DNA of 64,000 nt from an uncultured Pseudomonadota bacterium (GTDB lineage Bacteria; Pseudomonadota; Gammaproteobacteria; Enterobacterales; Succinivibrionaceae), in the NCBI GenBank assembly GCA_900317945.1, contig ONIT01000020.1, positions 1 to 64,000 on the forward strand. Reading direction: 5' to 3'. Below are positions 51,959 through 59,756 of the stretch, in pieces. Made by a program: the position numbers and the translations under genes. The notes beneath the pieces were generated by a model. That model saw only the letters and a program-made list of their open reading frames with translations. It searched no databases and was not told the DNA's origin. The first letter of the stretch is position 1, and each line of letters begins with the position of its first letter.

Positions 51959-54900
51959 CTATTTGCAAAGCGCGAAGTCGATGTGCGGCAGGCTCCTCAC
52001 AATTTTGAGCGTCTCAAGGCTTACCGTGATGACACGGAGTATAAGGTCGAGGCAGTAGCGCGGCTCGCCCTTCTCCTCAGCGAACTTATTGAAGTCATTG
52101 ACGATCCCCGAGTCTTTGTCAACGGAGACGCCGATGCGCTCGACGAGCCAGTCAAGGGCGGACTTGCGGTTCACCACGTACTCCTGCGCCTCCAGGGGAA
52201 TGTTCCTGATGACAATGCTGCCGTTGTAGACGATCACGCTCTTGTCCTTTCCGGCGTTGCCGGTCTTCCCGGGGATTTTGCCGTATTTCAGCTGCTCGAC
52301 GCGGTAGTTTCTTGAGTCCTCGCCATCGATTTTCACTCCCTCATAAGGCTCCACGCTCTCGTAATTCACATGGAGATCCGCGAGACTGCGGCCAGCGTCC
52401 GTGAAGGTCCTGAACGTTCCGAGGTCAGGAACCAGCGGGATCCTCGGGAGGTCCTTCATCAGGTTGTTGGCGAAGGCCTTCCGGTAGTCCTCCGAGTGCA
52501 GCAGGCCATAGATGTAGTAGAAGATGTCCTCCTTCGAGATCCCATCGGTTTGGTACTGAGTTCGGAACTTCGTGAGAGCTGTGTCGGTTATGGCATAGTG
52601 CCGGCCCTCTTTACCCGCTGAGCAGGCCTCAGAGAACAGATCCTGCGGTTTCTGGCCGGAGTCTCTGTCATAGAGATAGAGAGGGAAGCACTGGCTCTTC
52701 GGGAGAATATCCAGACAGGGGATTGAGCCTGTCATCAGGACAGAAAACTCCTGAGAGCCAACTCCGCTCACGCAGATGAGCCGGTTTTCTTCTTTTCCGG
52801 TGGGGAAAATTGAAGGCATCTGATACACGCAATTATTCCAATATCGGTCATAATAGAGGTTTTGTTTAAAGAAAGGTCTATATTCAAAAATAGCAAATTT
52901 AACAAGATTTATATTGTCTGCAAATTTACCCTTTACGACGTCTCTCAGCTGAGGCCTATCCCACTTCATCCTCATTGGATTCATTTCAGGCTTATAGTCT
53001 GGATTATTCTTTGCAAGCTCAACCTGTCCGTTATAAAACGAAATTAGCTGATTAACATTTTGATTCAAAGTATTAGTTGATGAATTACAAACCCAAACGT
53101 CCCTAGCTGTCACAACACCACAGGAATAATTTTCGAAAATTGCTGGTTCATCAGTTTTCTTGCCGTCAATTCTGAAAAAGCGGTAAAAGTCCTCGTTCTC
53201 CTGGTTAAGCCATGAGTGCCGGTCGTTCGGCGTCAGGACCTGCATCTGAGTTTTTAGAACCGAGACATCCTTATTGAGGCCGTCAAGCTTTTCCTCTGCA
53301 GTAATGTAGTCAGCGACCTCGTGGAAATATATCTTTCCGAGCTCAACGGAGTCAGGATTCTTCACAAGGATAACTATCGCTACAGGCGCGCGGCTGCCGC
53401 TCCCGAACACCTTCCCACCCTGACGGCGTGACTCTTCGCCTGAGGTTCGCTGGTTGCCCTTCAAATGATAGATGTATATGGAGCTGAACTCTTCCTCCAT
53501 GCACTTTCTCATGCCGTCAGCAGAGGCTGAGTCTATCCAGCCGGCGTTGGTTACAAAGCCGATGACTCCGCGGTCTCCTATTCTGTCAGATGCCCAGCGG
53601 TAGGCGCGGATATATGAGTCAAAGAGCTTGCCTCGCAAAGTTGAGTTTGTATTGGCAACATAAGTCTCCTGGAGCCTGGCATCAAGTTCAGGATAACTGT
53701 CGTTCTGGTTGTCGTCATTCTGGCTCTTCTGCCCTACTGAGTAAGGAGGGTTGCCAATGATGACACGTACCGGAAGATCATTCTCCGAGTCGATCCTCCT
53801 CTGGTTGTCGATGAGATCAGTTGTGAAGATGTCAGCATCAGCCTTCTTCCTTGCGGCAAAGGTGTCCGTCCAGACTGCGACCTTGTTCGGCTGATAGCCC
53901 TTCGACGCCTCATCCGGGCAGAGCGCATAGAACTCCGACTCGATGTTTATGGCCGCGATGTAGTATGCAAGCGGCATGATCTCGTGGGCATGGAGCTCAT
54001 GCCAGTACTTGTAGGGAAGCCTCTCCTTGGGGATAAGCTGCATCAGACGGGTGATGAACGTTCCCGTTCCTGTGAACGGATCAAGGATATGGACATTGTC
54101 ATCAGCGAGGCTCTCGCCGAACTCCTTTTTAAGGATATCGCTGACCGAGCGGTCGATGAAGTCAACGATGGGAATCGGAGTGTAGACGATTCCGTACTTT
54201 TCCTGCTGCTTCGGGAAGGCCAGCTTGAAGAAGCTGTTGAAGAGCTCGACAACGATCTTCTGACGGTCCTCGAGCGTCTTGATATTGCTGCAGCGCCTCT
54301 CGACATCCGAGTAGAAATCCTTCAGCCTGTCTGCAGCCAGAATGTACCCAGCAGAGTCAAGCGCTTCCAGCATGGTAGTCATGGCAGAGGAGATCGGGTT
54401 CTTCTCGGCAAACGGGTAATCACTGAAGAGCGCCGATATCACCTTCCTTATGACAATATGCTGCGAAAGCATTTCAATGACTACGTCATTCTCCACATTG
54501 TCATTGAGGGCCTTGGCGATTTCAGCCTTGAAGCCACGGAACTTCCTGATTGATTCTGCGTTAGCGGGGTTTGAAGGATCGAGCGCCTTTCTGATATTCT
54601 CGGCCTGTGCCTGGCAGATTTCGCCGACCTCGCCGGCCCAGTCCGCCCACTCGCGGCGGTTCCCGACATGCCTCACGAGCTTGGCCCTGATGCTCTCCTC
54701 GAGGATCTCATCATGGTCAAACATAAGCTCGCCCTGCCCGTCAGGCGTTTTTGGCGTTTTGGTCTTTTTCGGGTTTCTGCGCGATGTTCCCTTACCGCTC
54801 TTTTTACCGATCGGGCCGTCCTGCATGGCGATTATCTCGATTTTGTCCGAGACCTTCTTAAGGGTTCCGTCAACCAGCACGCTGTTCGGGTCAATAGACT

Positions 54901-57103
54901 TAAGGGCAGTGAGGACCTGCCAGACCGTACTGAACTCCTTGTTCCTCTCGAGGACTTCCTCAGGCGACTTGTCATCAGCAACCACGAGCGGGATGATGAC
55001 ATAGCCTCTCTTCTTCCCCGGAGCCTTCCTCATTACCCTGCCCACGGTCTGCACGATGTCGACCTGGGACTTTCTCGGGGAGAGGAATATGACGGCATCA
55101 AGAGAGGGGACGTCCACGCCCTCGGAGAGGCACCTCACGTTGAAGAGGATGCGGCAGGACTCTTCACCCGGATCGCCCCTCAGCCAGTCAAGACGGCTCT
55201 GCTTCTCGACAGCGTTCATGCCTCCGTCGATATCCTTTGTCTCGCACCTGAAGCCGAAGAGCTGATCCTCGGCAGGGGTGGTTTTCCGGCCGTCTTTTGC
55301 GGCAGAGTCTTTCTGCCCTTTGATGTATGCCTCGACAGTTTTCGTGAACTGCGCTGCAAACTGCCTCGATGAGGTCTTGGGATGCGCGAGGTTCACAGCA
55401 TCCGGCTCCATGCTTATCCTCTGGGCAAAGGCCACCGCCCTCCTCATGGGCTGCAGATCATCACCAACAGAACTCTCGCTTCTGATGTCGAGCTTTGACA
55501 GGGAGCGCCAGCAGCCGATGACCTTGGCGGCATGGGACGCAGGAAGTATGTCGGTATCATCTGCGCTGGGGCTCATGTACCTCTGCGCAACCCCAGAGGG
55601 AACCGTGAGGATGATGACCTTGTAGTCGACAAGGCAGCCGAGCGATACGGCCCTGCCGAACGAGATCTCGTAGAAGGTCGGACCGAATACCTTCTCGTCA
55701 TCCATAGAATAGATGACCACGTCTTCGGGATCATCGGCAGCCTGCTTCCTGGCCTCGACTCCGAACACCTTCGGTGTCGCGGTCATGTAGAGCCGCCTGC
55801 GAGAGTGGACATAGCTGTCGTCATGAACACGGACAAAGCAGGGAGATTCGGACTCAGTCTTCCCCGCACTGGTAGCAGACGCAGAGCTGTTTTCAGCCCC
55901 GTCACCAGAGGATTTTGCAGCATTCGGATCAGACACACCATTTTTGAGGAACGCAGATGCCGTGCGGTGCGCCTCATCGGAAATTATCAGGCTGAACGGA
56001 GGGATGCACGCATCATCAGACTCACCGGAGAGCGTCTGTGCCTGATGGATAACGTCAATGGACTGGTAGGTGGAAAAGATCACCACCATCCCCTTCCGGA
56101 GCTTCCTGAGGGATGAGCTGACTTTCCGCGCAAGGCTCACGGGATCAGTTGTGGGCGGGAAGGGGAGATCGCTCGTGCTCATGAAATCCTCGTCGCCCTC
56201 ATTTCTGGTCTGCCCGACCTTGCTGTCCGAGCAGACAGCGAACGGTACGAGCCTGAGGTTCGTCTGGTGGGTCCACTCGGAGATGGTCTGCGCTACGAGG
56301 GCGAGAGACGGGACAAGGAAAAGCACAAGACCTTTGCCGCCATCGTCCTTTACCAGCTGCTCTGCGATGCGGAGGCTGGTGAAGGTCTTTCCGGTGCCGC
56401 AGGCCATAAGGAGCTTGCCGCGGGCGCTTGTCTTAAAGCCGCTGATTACTCGGTCAAGAGCCTCTTTCTGATAACCCCGGAGGAGCTTTTTCCTGATGAT
56501 TCTCTTTTTTCCGGCAAGGAGCGCCTTCCAATCAATGTCGGAGTTCTCGAACTCCTTGAGCGTGATAAGAGTTACGGCCGGACTGGCGTTCTGCAGGGTG
56601 GCAAGGCTGTTCCCGGACCATCTCTCGTTGGTTGCGACCAGGAAGCGGTGAGCGAACCTTTTCTCGGATGCCGATATGAACGAGTCAATGTCGCTTTTGG
56701 AGACAGATGAATTTCTCTGGTAAAACTTGCACTGCACAGCGGCAAACGAGCCGTCGTTCAGAGTGCAGACGAGGTCAATGCCGATGTCCTTCCCGTCAAG
56801 GCCCTGATCTGCGGCCCACTCGGCATAGGTCTGGACATTGGAGAATAGCCCTTTATATGCCGAGTCATTTTTGAAGAAGAACTCGCAGAGCTGCTCAAAC
56901 TTGGTGCCCTTGTCACGCTGTGTGAAGGTGCTCTGCTCAAAGAAGGAGAGGAGATGGTTCAGAGCATGTAGATTGTCGCTCTCGGAGACAGAGGATTCAT
57001 CCTGTCCTGTCCTGTCCTGTCCTGTCCTGTCCTGTCCTGTCCTGTCCTGTCCTGTCCTGTTCAGGCACCGCGCTCTCTGAAGAGCAGACCTCAGCCTGGT
57101 CAC
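51959..57103 (-). CDS. Type ISP-like restriction-modification enzyme (phase-variable)
   Basis: The product of about 1,714 residues fuses restriction, helicase and methylation. In order it has an Mrr-like nuclease domain (DIGIDLVCTLNDG...AVQCKFY), an SF2 helicase (Walker A ACGTGKT, ISDEAHRTAS, VGRVMRKAPGKK), an N6-adenine methyltransferase (LDPFTGTGTF and NPPYSVG) and a C-terminal target recognition part. This is the type ISP design. The frame as sequenced opens only from a GTG at 57103 with a poor ribosome-binding site. Twelve CCTGT units (57001-57060) lie in the 5' part. The ATG at 57179, with GAGG 8 nt upstream, reads into the repeats in another frame and stops at 56997. With 13 or 10 units that ATG would run into this frame (about 1,741 residues). 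The window therefore shows an OFF or low state. Confidence 0.9.
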   Translation of the reverse strand: MTRLRSALQRARCLNRTGQDRTGQDRTGQDRTGQDESSVSESDNLHALNHLLSFFEQSTFTQRDKGTKFEQLCEFFFKNDSAYKGLFSNVQTYAEWAADQGLDGKDIGIDLVCTLNDGSFAAVQCKFYQRNSSVSKSDIDSFISASEKRFAHRFLVATNERWSGNSLATLQNASPAVTLITLKEFENSDIDWKALLAGKKRIIRKKLLRGYQKEALDRVISGFKTSARGKLLMACGTGKTFTSLRIAEQLVKDDGGKGLVLFLVPSLALVAQTISEWTHQTNLRLVPFAVCSDSKVGQTRNEGDEDFMSTSDLPFPPTTDPVSLARKVSSSLRKLRKGMVVIFSTYQSIDVIHQAQTLSGESDDACIPPFSLIISDEAHRTASAFLKNGVSDPNAAKSSGDGAENSSASATSAGKTESESPCFVRVHDDSYVHSRRRLYMTATPKVFGVEARKQAADDPEDVVIYSMDDEKVFGPTFYEISFGRAVSLGCLVDYKVIILTVPSGVAQRYMSPSADDTDILPASHAAKVIGCWRSLSKLDIRSESSVGDDLQPMRRAVAFAQRISMEPDAVNLAHPKTSSRQFAAQFTKTVEAYIKGQKDSAAKDGRKTTPAEDQLFGFRCETKDIDGGMNAVEKQSRLDWLRGDPGEESCRILFNVRCLSEGVDVPSLDAVIFLSPRKSQVDIVQTVGRVMRKAPGKKRGYVIIPLVVADDKSPEEVLERNKEFSTVWQVLTALKSIDPNSVLVDGTLKKVSDKIEIIAMQDGPIGKKSGKGTSRRNPKKTKTPKTPDGQGELMFDHDEILEESIRAKLVRHVGNRREWADWAGEVGEICQAQAENIRKALDPSNPANAESIRKFRGFKAEIAKALNDNVENDVVIEMLSQHIVIRKVISALFSDYPFAEKNPISSAMTTMLEALDSAGYILAADRLKDFYSDVERRCSNIKTLEDRQKIVVELFNSFFKLAFPKQQEKYGIVYTPIPIVDFIDRSVSDILKKEFGESLADDNVHILDPFTGTGTFITRLMQLIPKERLPYKYWHELHAHEIMPLAYYIAAINIESEFYALCPDEASKGYQPNKVAVWTDTFAARKKADADIFTTDLIDNQRRIDSENDLPVRVIIGNPPYSVGQKSQNDDNQNDSYPELDARLQETYVANTNSTLRGKLFDSYIRAYRWASDRIGDRGVIGFVTNAGWIDSASADGMRKCMEEEFSSIYIYHLKGNQRTSGEESRRQGGKVFGSGSRAPVAIVILVKNPDSVELGKIYFHEVADYITAEEKLDGLNKDVSVLKTQMQVLTPNDRHSWLNQENEDFYRFFRIDGKKTDEPAIFENYSCGVVTARDVWVCNSSTNTLNQNVNQLISFYNGQVELAKNNPDYKPEMNPMRMKWDRPQLRDVVKGKFADNINLVKFAIFEYRPFFKQNLYYDRYWNNCVYQMPSIFPTGKEENRLICVSGVGSQEFSVLMTGSIPCLDILPKSQCFPLYLYDRDSGQKPQDLFSEACSAGKEGRHYAITDTALTKFRTQYQTDGISKEDIFYYIYGLLHSEDYRKAFANNLMKDLPRIPLVPDLGTFRTFTDAGRSLADLHVNYESVEPYEGVKIDGEDSRNYRVEQLKYGKIPGKTGNAGKDKSVIVYNGSIVIRNIPLEAQEYVVNRKSALDWLVERIGVSVDKDSGIVNDFNKFAEEKGEPRYCLDLILRVITVSLETLKIVRSLPHIDFALCK
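52830..53190 (-). other. AT-rich patch within the target-recognition region
   Basis: This stretch of the restriction-modification gene is clearly richer in A and T (for example around 52855-52920 and 53030-53110) than the rest of the gene. It encodes about residues 1305-1424, between the methyltransferase and the C-terminus. Target-recognition parts are often exchanged by recombination, which would leave such a patch. Confidence 0.5.
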
Positions 57104-57179
57104 TCAGAAGGTGGGAGATGTCCTCGCGGAAAAAACGATCCTGAAAATTCGAGCTGAAAGCAGTCTCTGCGCTGTCCAT
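56997..57179 (-). CDS. 5' leader frame of the restriction-modification gene, OFF state
   Basis: From ATG 57179 this frame reads MDSAETAFSSNFQDRFF..., crosses the repeat as QDRTG units and stops at TGA 56999-56997. The ATG has GAGG 8 nt upstream, the best ribosome-binding site near this 5' end, and a GTG three codons earlier is also in frame. It encodes only 60 residues in the present repeat number. Its N-terminal residues match no domain known to me. I list it because it is the probable true start of the enzyme when the repeat number changes. Confidence 0.75.
   Translation of the reverse strand: MDSAETAFSSNFQDRFFREDISHLLSDQAEVCSSESAVPEQDRTGQDRTGQDRTGQDRTG
57001..57060. repeat. Twelve CCTGT pentanucleotide repeats
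   Basis: Twelve perfect copies of CCTGT (ACAGG on the coding strand) run without interruption, with one further matching base. A perfect simple-sequence repeat of this length is prone to slipped-strand mispairing. Each unit change shifts the frame by 5 nt. Confidence 0.97.
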
Positions 57180-57339
57180 ATTCTGCACCTCAAAAGGAAA
57201 CTGTCTGGTACGGTGAGACAGATTTTAAATCATGAATGGCCGGATTTTTATGGCTCAATCACATTTTCTGCCTCGGACATTAAACTCCACGAGAGTTCGA
57301 TGATCATCTTTGCCCTGGCATCAGGATTTCATTCTTCAT

Positions 57340-57388
57340 TGACAAAAACCGGCACATGTGCCGAAAATTCTCAAAATGAGACGCAGAA
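57340..57388. repeat. Paired-hairpin repeat, copy 1
   Basis: A perfect 14-bp palindrome (CGGCACATGTGCCG, 57350-57363) is followed by TCTCA-AAA-TGAGA (57369-57381) and ACGCAGAA. It lies just past the DUF4143 ATPase stop. Confidence 0.72.
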
Positions 57389-57400
57389 ACACGCCGCGGC

Positions 57401-58846
57401 TCACAGGATGACAGCACGGCCCTGCCTGTCAAAATCACCTGCCATCCTGTTCACCTCATCAGCATCGATCGGAGGCAGCTCAATGTCATCGGCATTCTCA
57501 AACTCAAGGAAAATGGCCATATAAAAAGGCACAGTGAGAACGGCACCGCTGCGCCCTACGTTGGCATCAGCGAATTTCAGCGCGCGGCGCACATGGTACG
57601 TCTCAGGATGCTTCAGTACTGTCGCGAGGCTCTTCGCCTTGCTGCTTGCGGCCTTGACCTCACACGGCACGCACTCGCCGTCAAGCCTGATGAGGAAGTC
57701 AAGCTCCAGCCCGCTGTCCTTCTGATAGTAATACAGCTTCTGTCCCTTTTTGCGCAGGATGTCAGCCATCACTGACTCGAATATGGCGCCTTTATAGCCC
57801 AGCAGCCTGCCCTGCAGTATGTCCGCGTGAGTCCCGCTGTCGAGCATTGCGGTCAGGATACCGATGTCTGCCGCATATACCTTGAAAACATCATCCTTCC
57901 TGTTTCCGGCAAACGGCAGCTCCGGGCTGTGCACGTTATAGCAGCGGCTGACAATGCCGGCCTCCTCAAGCCACTGCAGGCTCCCTTCATACTGGCTTGA
58001 TCTGGCGTTTTTCCTGATGACTAAATACTGGAACTTCTTGTTCTCCTTGGCAAGCTGGGCAGGTATCGACTCGAAGCACTCTCTTATGCGCGGCTTGTCC
58101 TCATCGGGAGCGTACTTCACCATATCGTCCTCGTACTCATCAATGACCGATGAATAGACCCTGGCCACCTCGCCCATGCTGTTTGCGGTCAGGTACGCGC
58201 TGACAGCCGCCGGCAGCCCGCCGACAGCCACATAGCGGAGGAAAAGCTCCCGGAACGCGTAATGAACGCCATCAGGCACAGGCTCCTCATTGAGGAAGCA
58301 CCGCCTGCCCCTTTCCACCGTCTCCTCTTTTATGCCGTTTGCCCACAGGAACTCCTCGAAATCGAGCGTGTACATCGTCATGATGGTCTCATAGCCGACA
58401 GGCACGGAGTTCTTTCCCAGGAGCCGGCTATGCTCCTTATTCAGCTTCTCACCGTACCCCTTTACGCCGAGCAGGGATCCCGTGGCTATCACGTCATAGC
58501 CTCCGTGCTCGCGGAACGACTTAAGGGCGGTCCGCGCATCAGGACAGTCCTGTATCTCATCCAGAATCAGGCAGGTCTCTCCTGGCACGAACTCCGCGTC
58601 AGGCATCATGGACGAGAGGCTGAACAGGATGGAATCAACATCCTTGCTCCCCCTGAAGGCCAGGGTTTTCTGCGGCTCAAGGACAAAGTTAACGTACACC
58701 ACATGCCTGTAGTGCTCGCCCGCAAACTTCCTCACGATGAAGGTCTTCCCGCACTGGCGCAGTCCTTTAATCACAAGCGGCATGCGGTGAGGCGTTTCTT
58801 TCCACTTCAGCAGTTCTTTCTCAATTTTTCTCTTAAAAATAATCAT
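57401..58846 (-). CDS. AAA ATPase with DUF4143 domain
   Basis: AAA_14/DUF4143 proteins are widespread in gut bacteria and archaea; their function is unknown, and repeated gain and loss is typical. The 481-residue product has Walker A GLRQCGKT, Walker B CLILDEIQDCPDA, a conserved ATGSLLGVKGYG block and, in the C-terminal domain, a PD-(D/E)XK-like LELDFLIRLDGECVPCEVKAA. The gene ends just before copy 1 of a paired-hairpin repeat and has three 32-bp direct repeats immediately before its start. Confidence 0.85.
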   Translation of the reverse strand: MIIFKRKIEKELLKWKETPHRMPLVIKGLRQCGKTFIVRKFAGEHYRHVVYVNFVLEPQKTLAFRGSKDVDSILFSLSSMMPDAEFVPGETCLILDEIQDCPDARTALKSFREHGGYDVIATGSLLGVKGYGEKLNKEHSRLLGKNSVPVGYETIMTMYTLDFEEFLWANGIKEETVERGRRCFLNEEPVPDGVHYAFRELFLRYVAVGGLPAAVSAYLTANSMGEVARVYSSVIDEYEDDMVKYAPDEDKPRIRECFESIPAQLAKENKKFQYLVIRKNARSSQYEGSLQWLEEAGIVSRCYNVHSPELPFAGNRKDDVFKVYAADIGILTAMLDSGTHADILQGRLLGYKGAIFESVMADILRKKGQKLYYYQKDSGLELDFLIRLDGECVPCEVKAASSKAKSLATVLKHPETYHVRRALKFADANVGRSGAVLTVPFYMAIFLEFENADDIELPPIDADEVNRMAGDFDRQGRAVIL

Positions 58847-58872
58847 TTACTGAATTATTCCGCCTTGTTCCT

Positions 58873-58980
58873 GCATTTTTTCAAACGAATATTTTCAATA
58901 CACGACACTTTTTCAAGCGAATATTTTTGTTATGCAGCACTTTTCCAAACGAATATTCCTTTTCCATGCAGCTTTTCCGC
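58873..58980. repeat. 32-bp direct repeats upstream of the DUF4143 gene
   Basis: Three units with a period of exactly 32 bp carry the core TTTTCAAACGAATATTTT (with small changes) plus a TATGCAGCAC-like tail. A worn fourth unit (GCAGCTTTTCC) follows. They begin 27 nt upstream of the DUF4143 gene start, so they probably overlap its promoter. Confidence 0.82.
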
Positions 58981-59074
58981 CCTGGAAAAACTCCGGATCA
59001 CTTTTCACACTCAGGCAGCAGCGGGCTGATGACAGCGGCATGGCCGGAGATTCATCACTTAAGCCCGTCCATAT

Positions 59075-59128
59075 TGACGACAACCGTCAAATGTGACGGA
59101 AATTCTCAAAATGAGAGAGACGCAGAAG
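59075..59128. repeat. Paired-hairpin repeat, copy 2
   Basis: CCGTCA-AATG-TGACGG (59084-59099) is followed by TCTCA-AAA-TGAGA (59104-59116) and GACGCAGAA. The first hairpin differs from copy 1 on both arms in matching positions, so pairing is kept. Confidence 0.72.
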
Positions 59129-59171
59129 CCGGCGCGATTCCAGGAACAATGACACTGCTGCATCAGCTCGC

Positions 59172-59205
59172 TGACAAAAACCGGCACATGAGCCAGAAAT
59201 TCTCA
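59172..59205. repeat. Paired-hairpin repeat, copy 3 (worn)
   Basis: TGACAAAAACCGGCACATG is identical over 19 bp to copy 1. The right arm and second hairpin have decayed. The AlbA_2-type remnant ends at this copy. Confidence 0.68.
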
Positions 59206-59210
59206 AATAA

Positions 59211-59350
59211 TGTCCGCCCTGCCTGTTGGCAAAGGATGGGATGGTGTCATAGAGCCGCTTTGCGCTGCCCTGGCGAACCTCTACTGTCTGCGATCCTGAT
59301 CTGAGCTCACGGACTTTGCCGGCAAGCTCCAGAAGCTCAATACCGAGCAT
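59211..59350 (-). pseudogene. Remnant of an AlbA_2-type ATP-binding protein gene
   Basis: The minus-strand frame reads MLGIELLELAGKVRELRSG..., then VEVRQGSAKRLYDTIPSFANRQGG, and loses homology exactly where repeat copy 3 begins. The KRLYDT-SF-N block is diagnostic of AlbA_2 domains in ATP-binding proteins of about 450 residues. Only the first 46 residues remain. The remainder of the gene is missing downstream of the junction, so this is a broken gene. Confidence 0.65.
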
Positions 59351-59526
59351 TTTCCTCTCTCCCTCCCAGTCAGACAGCAGTGCCGCTTCCTCTCTGCATG
59401 ATGCTGATCATTTCCGCAAATAACGCGCTGTCACAAGGCAATTGCTAACAATAGAACATAAGGCGTTCAGCCGCAGCCGGCCAGCTGAGTTACCATAAAT
59501 TCGTGAAGTGGATCACAATTTAGAAA

Positions 59527-59542
59527 TGTGATCTACATCACA
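59527..59542. promoter_or_regulatory. Perfect CRP box
   Basis: TGTGA-TCTACA-TCACA matches the CRP consensus TGTGA-N6-TCACA at every fixed position. It is centred about 53 nt upstream of the inferred start of the first pilin transcript. A half-site (GGATCACA) lies 20 nt further upstream. Confidence 0.7.
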
Positions 59543-59572
59543 AAATACCATCTGACCTGTCAGCCATTTTAA

Positions 59573-59581
59573 TGATACTAT
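59573..59581 (+). promoter_or_regulatory. Extended -10 promoter of pilin 1
   Basis: TGATACTAT aligns with TGGTAATAT and TGATAATAT before the other two pilin genes. All three lie about 165-175 nt before the start codon. Confidence 0.55.
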
Positions 59582-59756
59582 CAAAGCAAGTCTTGGGAGG
59601 CTTGCTGTATAGAGTGCCTGCGGACCTGAGCTGCTGCAATGATTGAATGCTGTCTTCGTGCGCGGTACAGTCATAACAAAGGCCAGGCCATCAGGCATGT
59701 ACCCCGCGCTGGATAACCACGCAAAAAACAGAACACAGTGTTTCAAGGGATGCATT
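59582..59756 (+). ncRNA. Long conserved leader of pilin 1
   Basis: The 5' leader of about 170 nt begins with the hairpin GCAAG/CTTGC and contains TGCTGTCTTCGTGCGCGGTA and TCAGGCATGTACCCCGC. Both blocks recur before pilin 3 and the second also before pilin 2. It matches no riboswitch class that I recognise. Confidence 0.4.

Noticed and set aside
57001-57060. Pentamer array considered as a CRISPR or other spacer array
   Set aside because: The units are 5 bp, perfect and without spacers, and no cas gene is present.
58873-58980. 32-bp direct repeats considered as a CRISPR
   Set aside because: The repeat unit and period are equal, so there are no unique spacers, and the A/T-rich core fits operators or iterons better.
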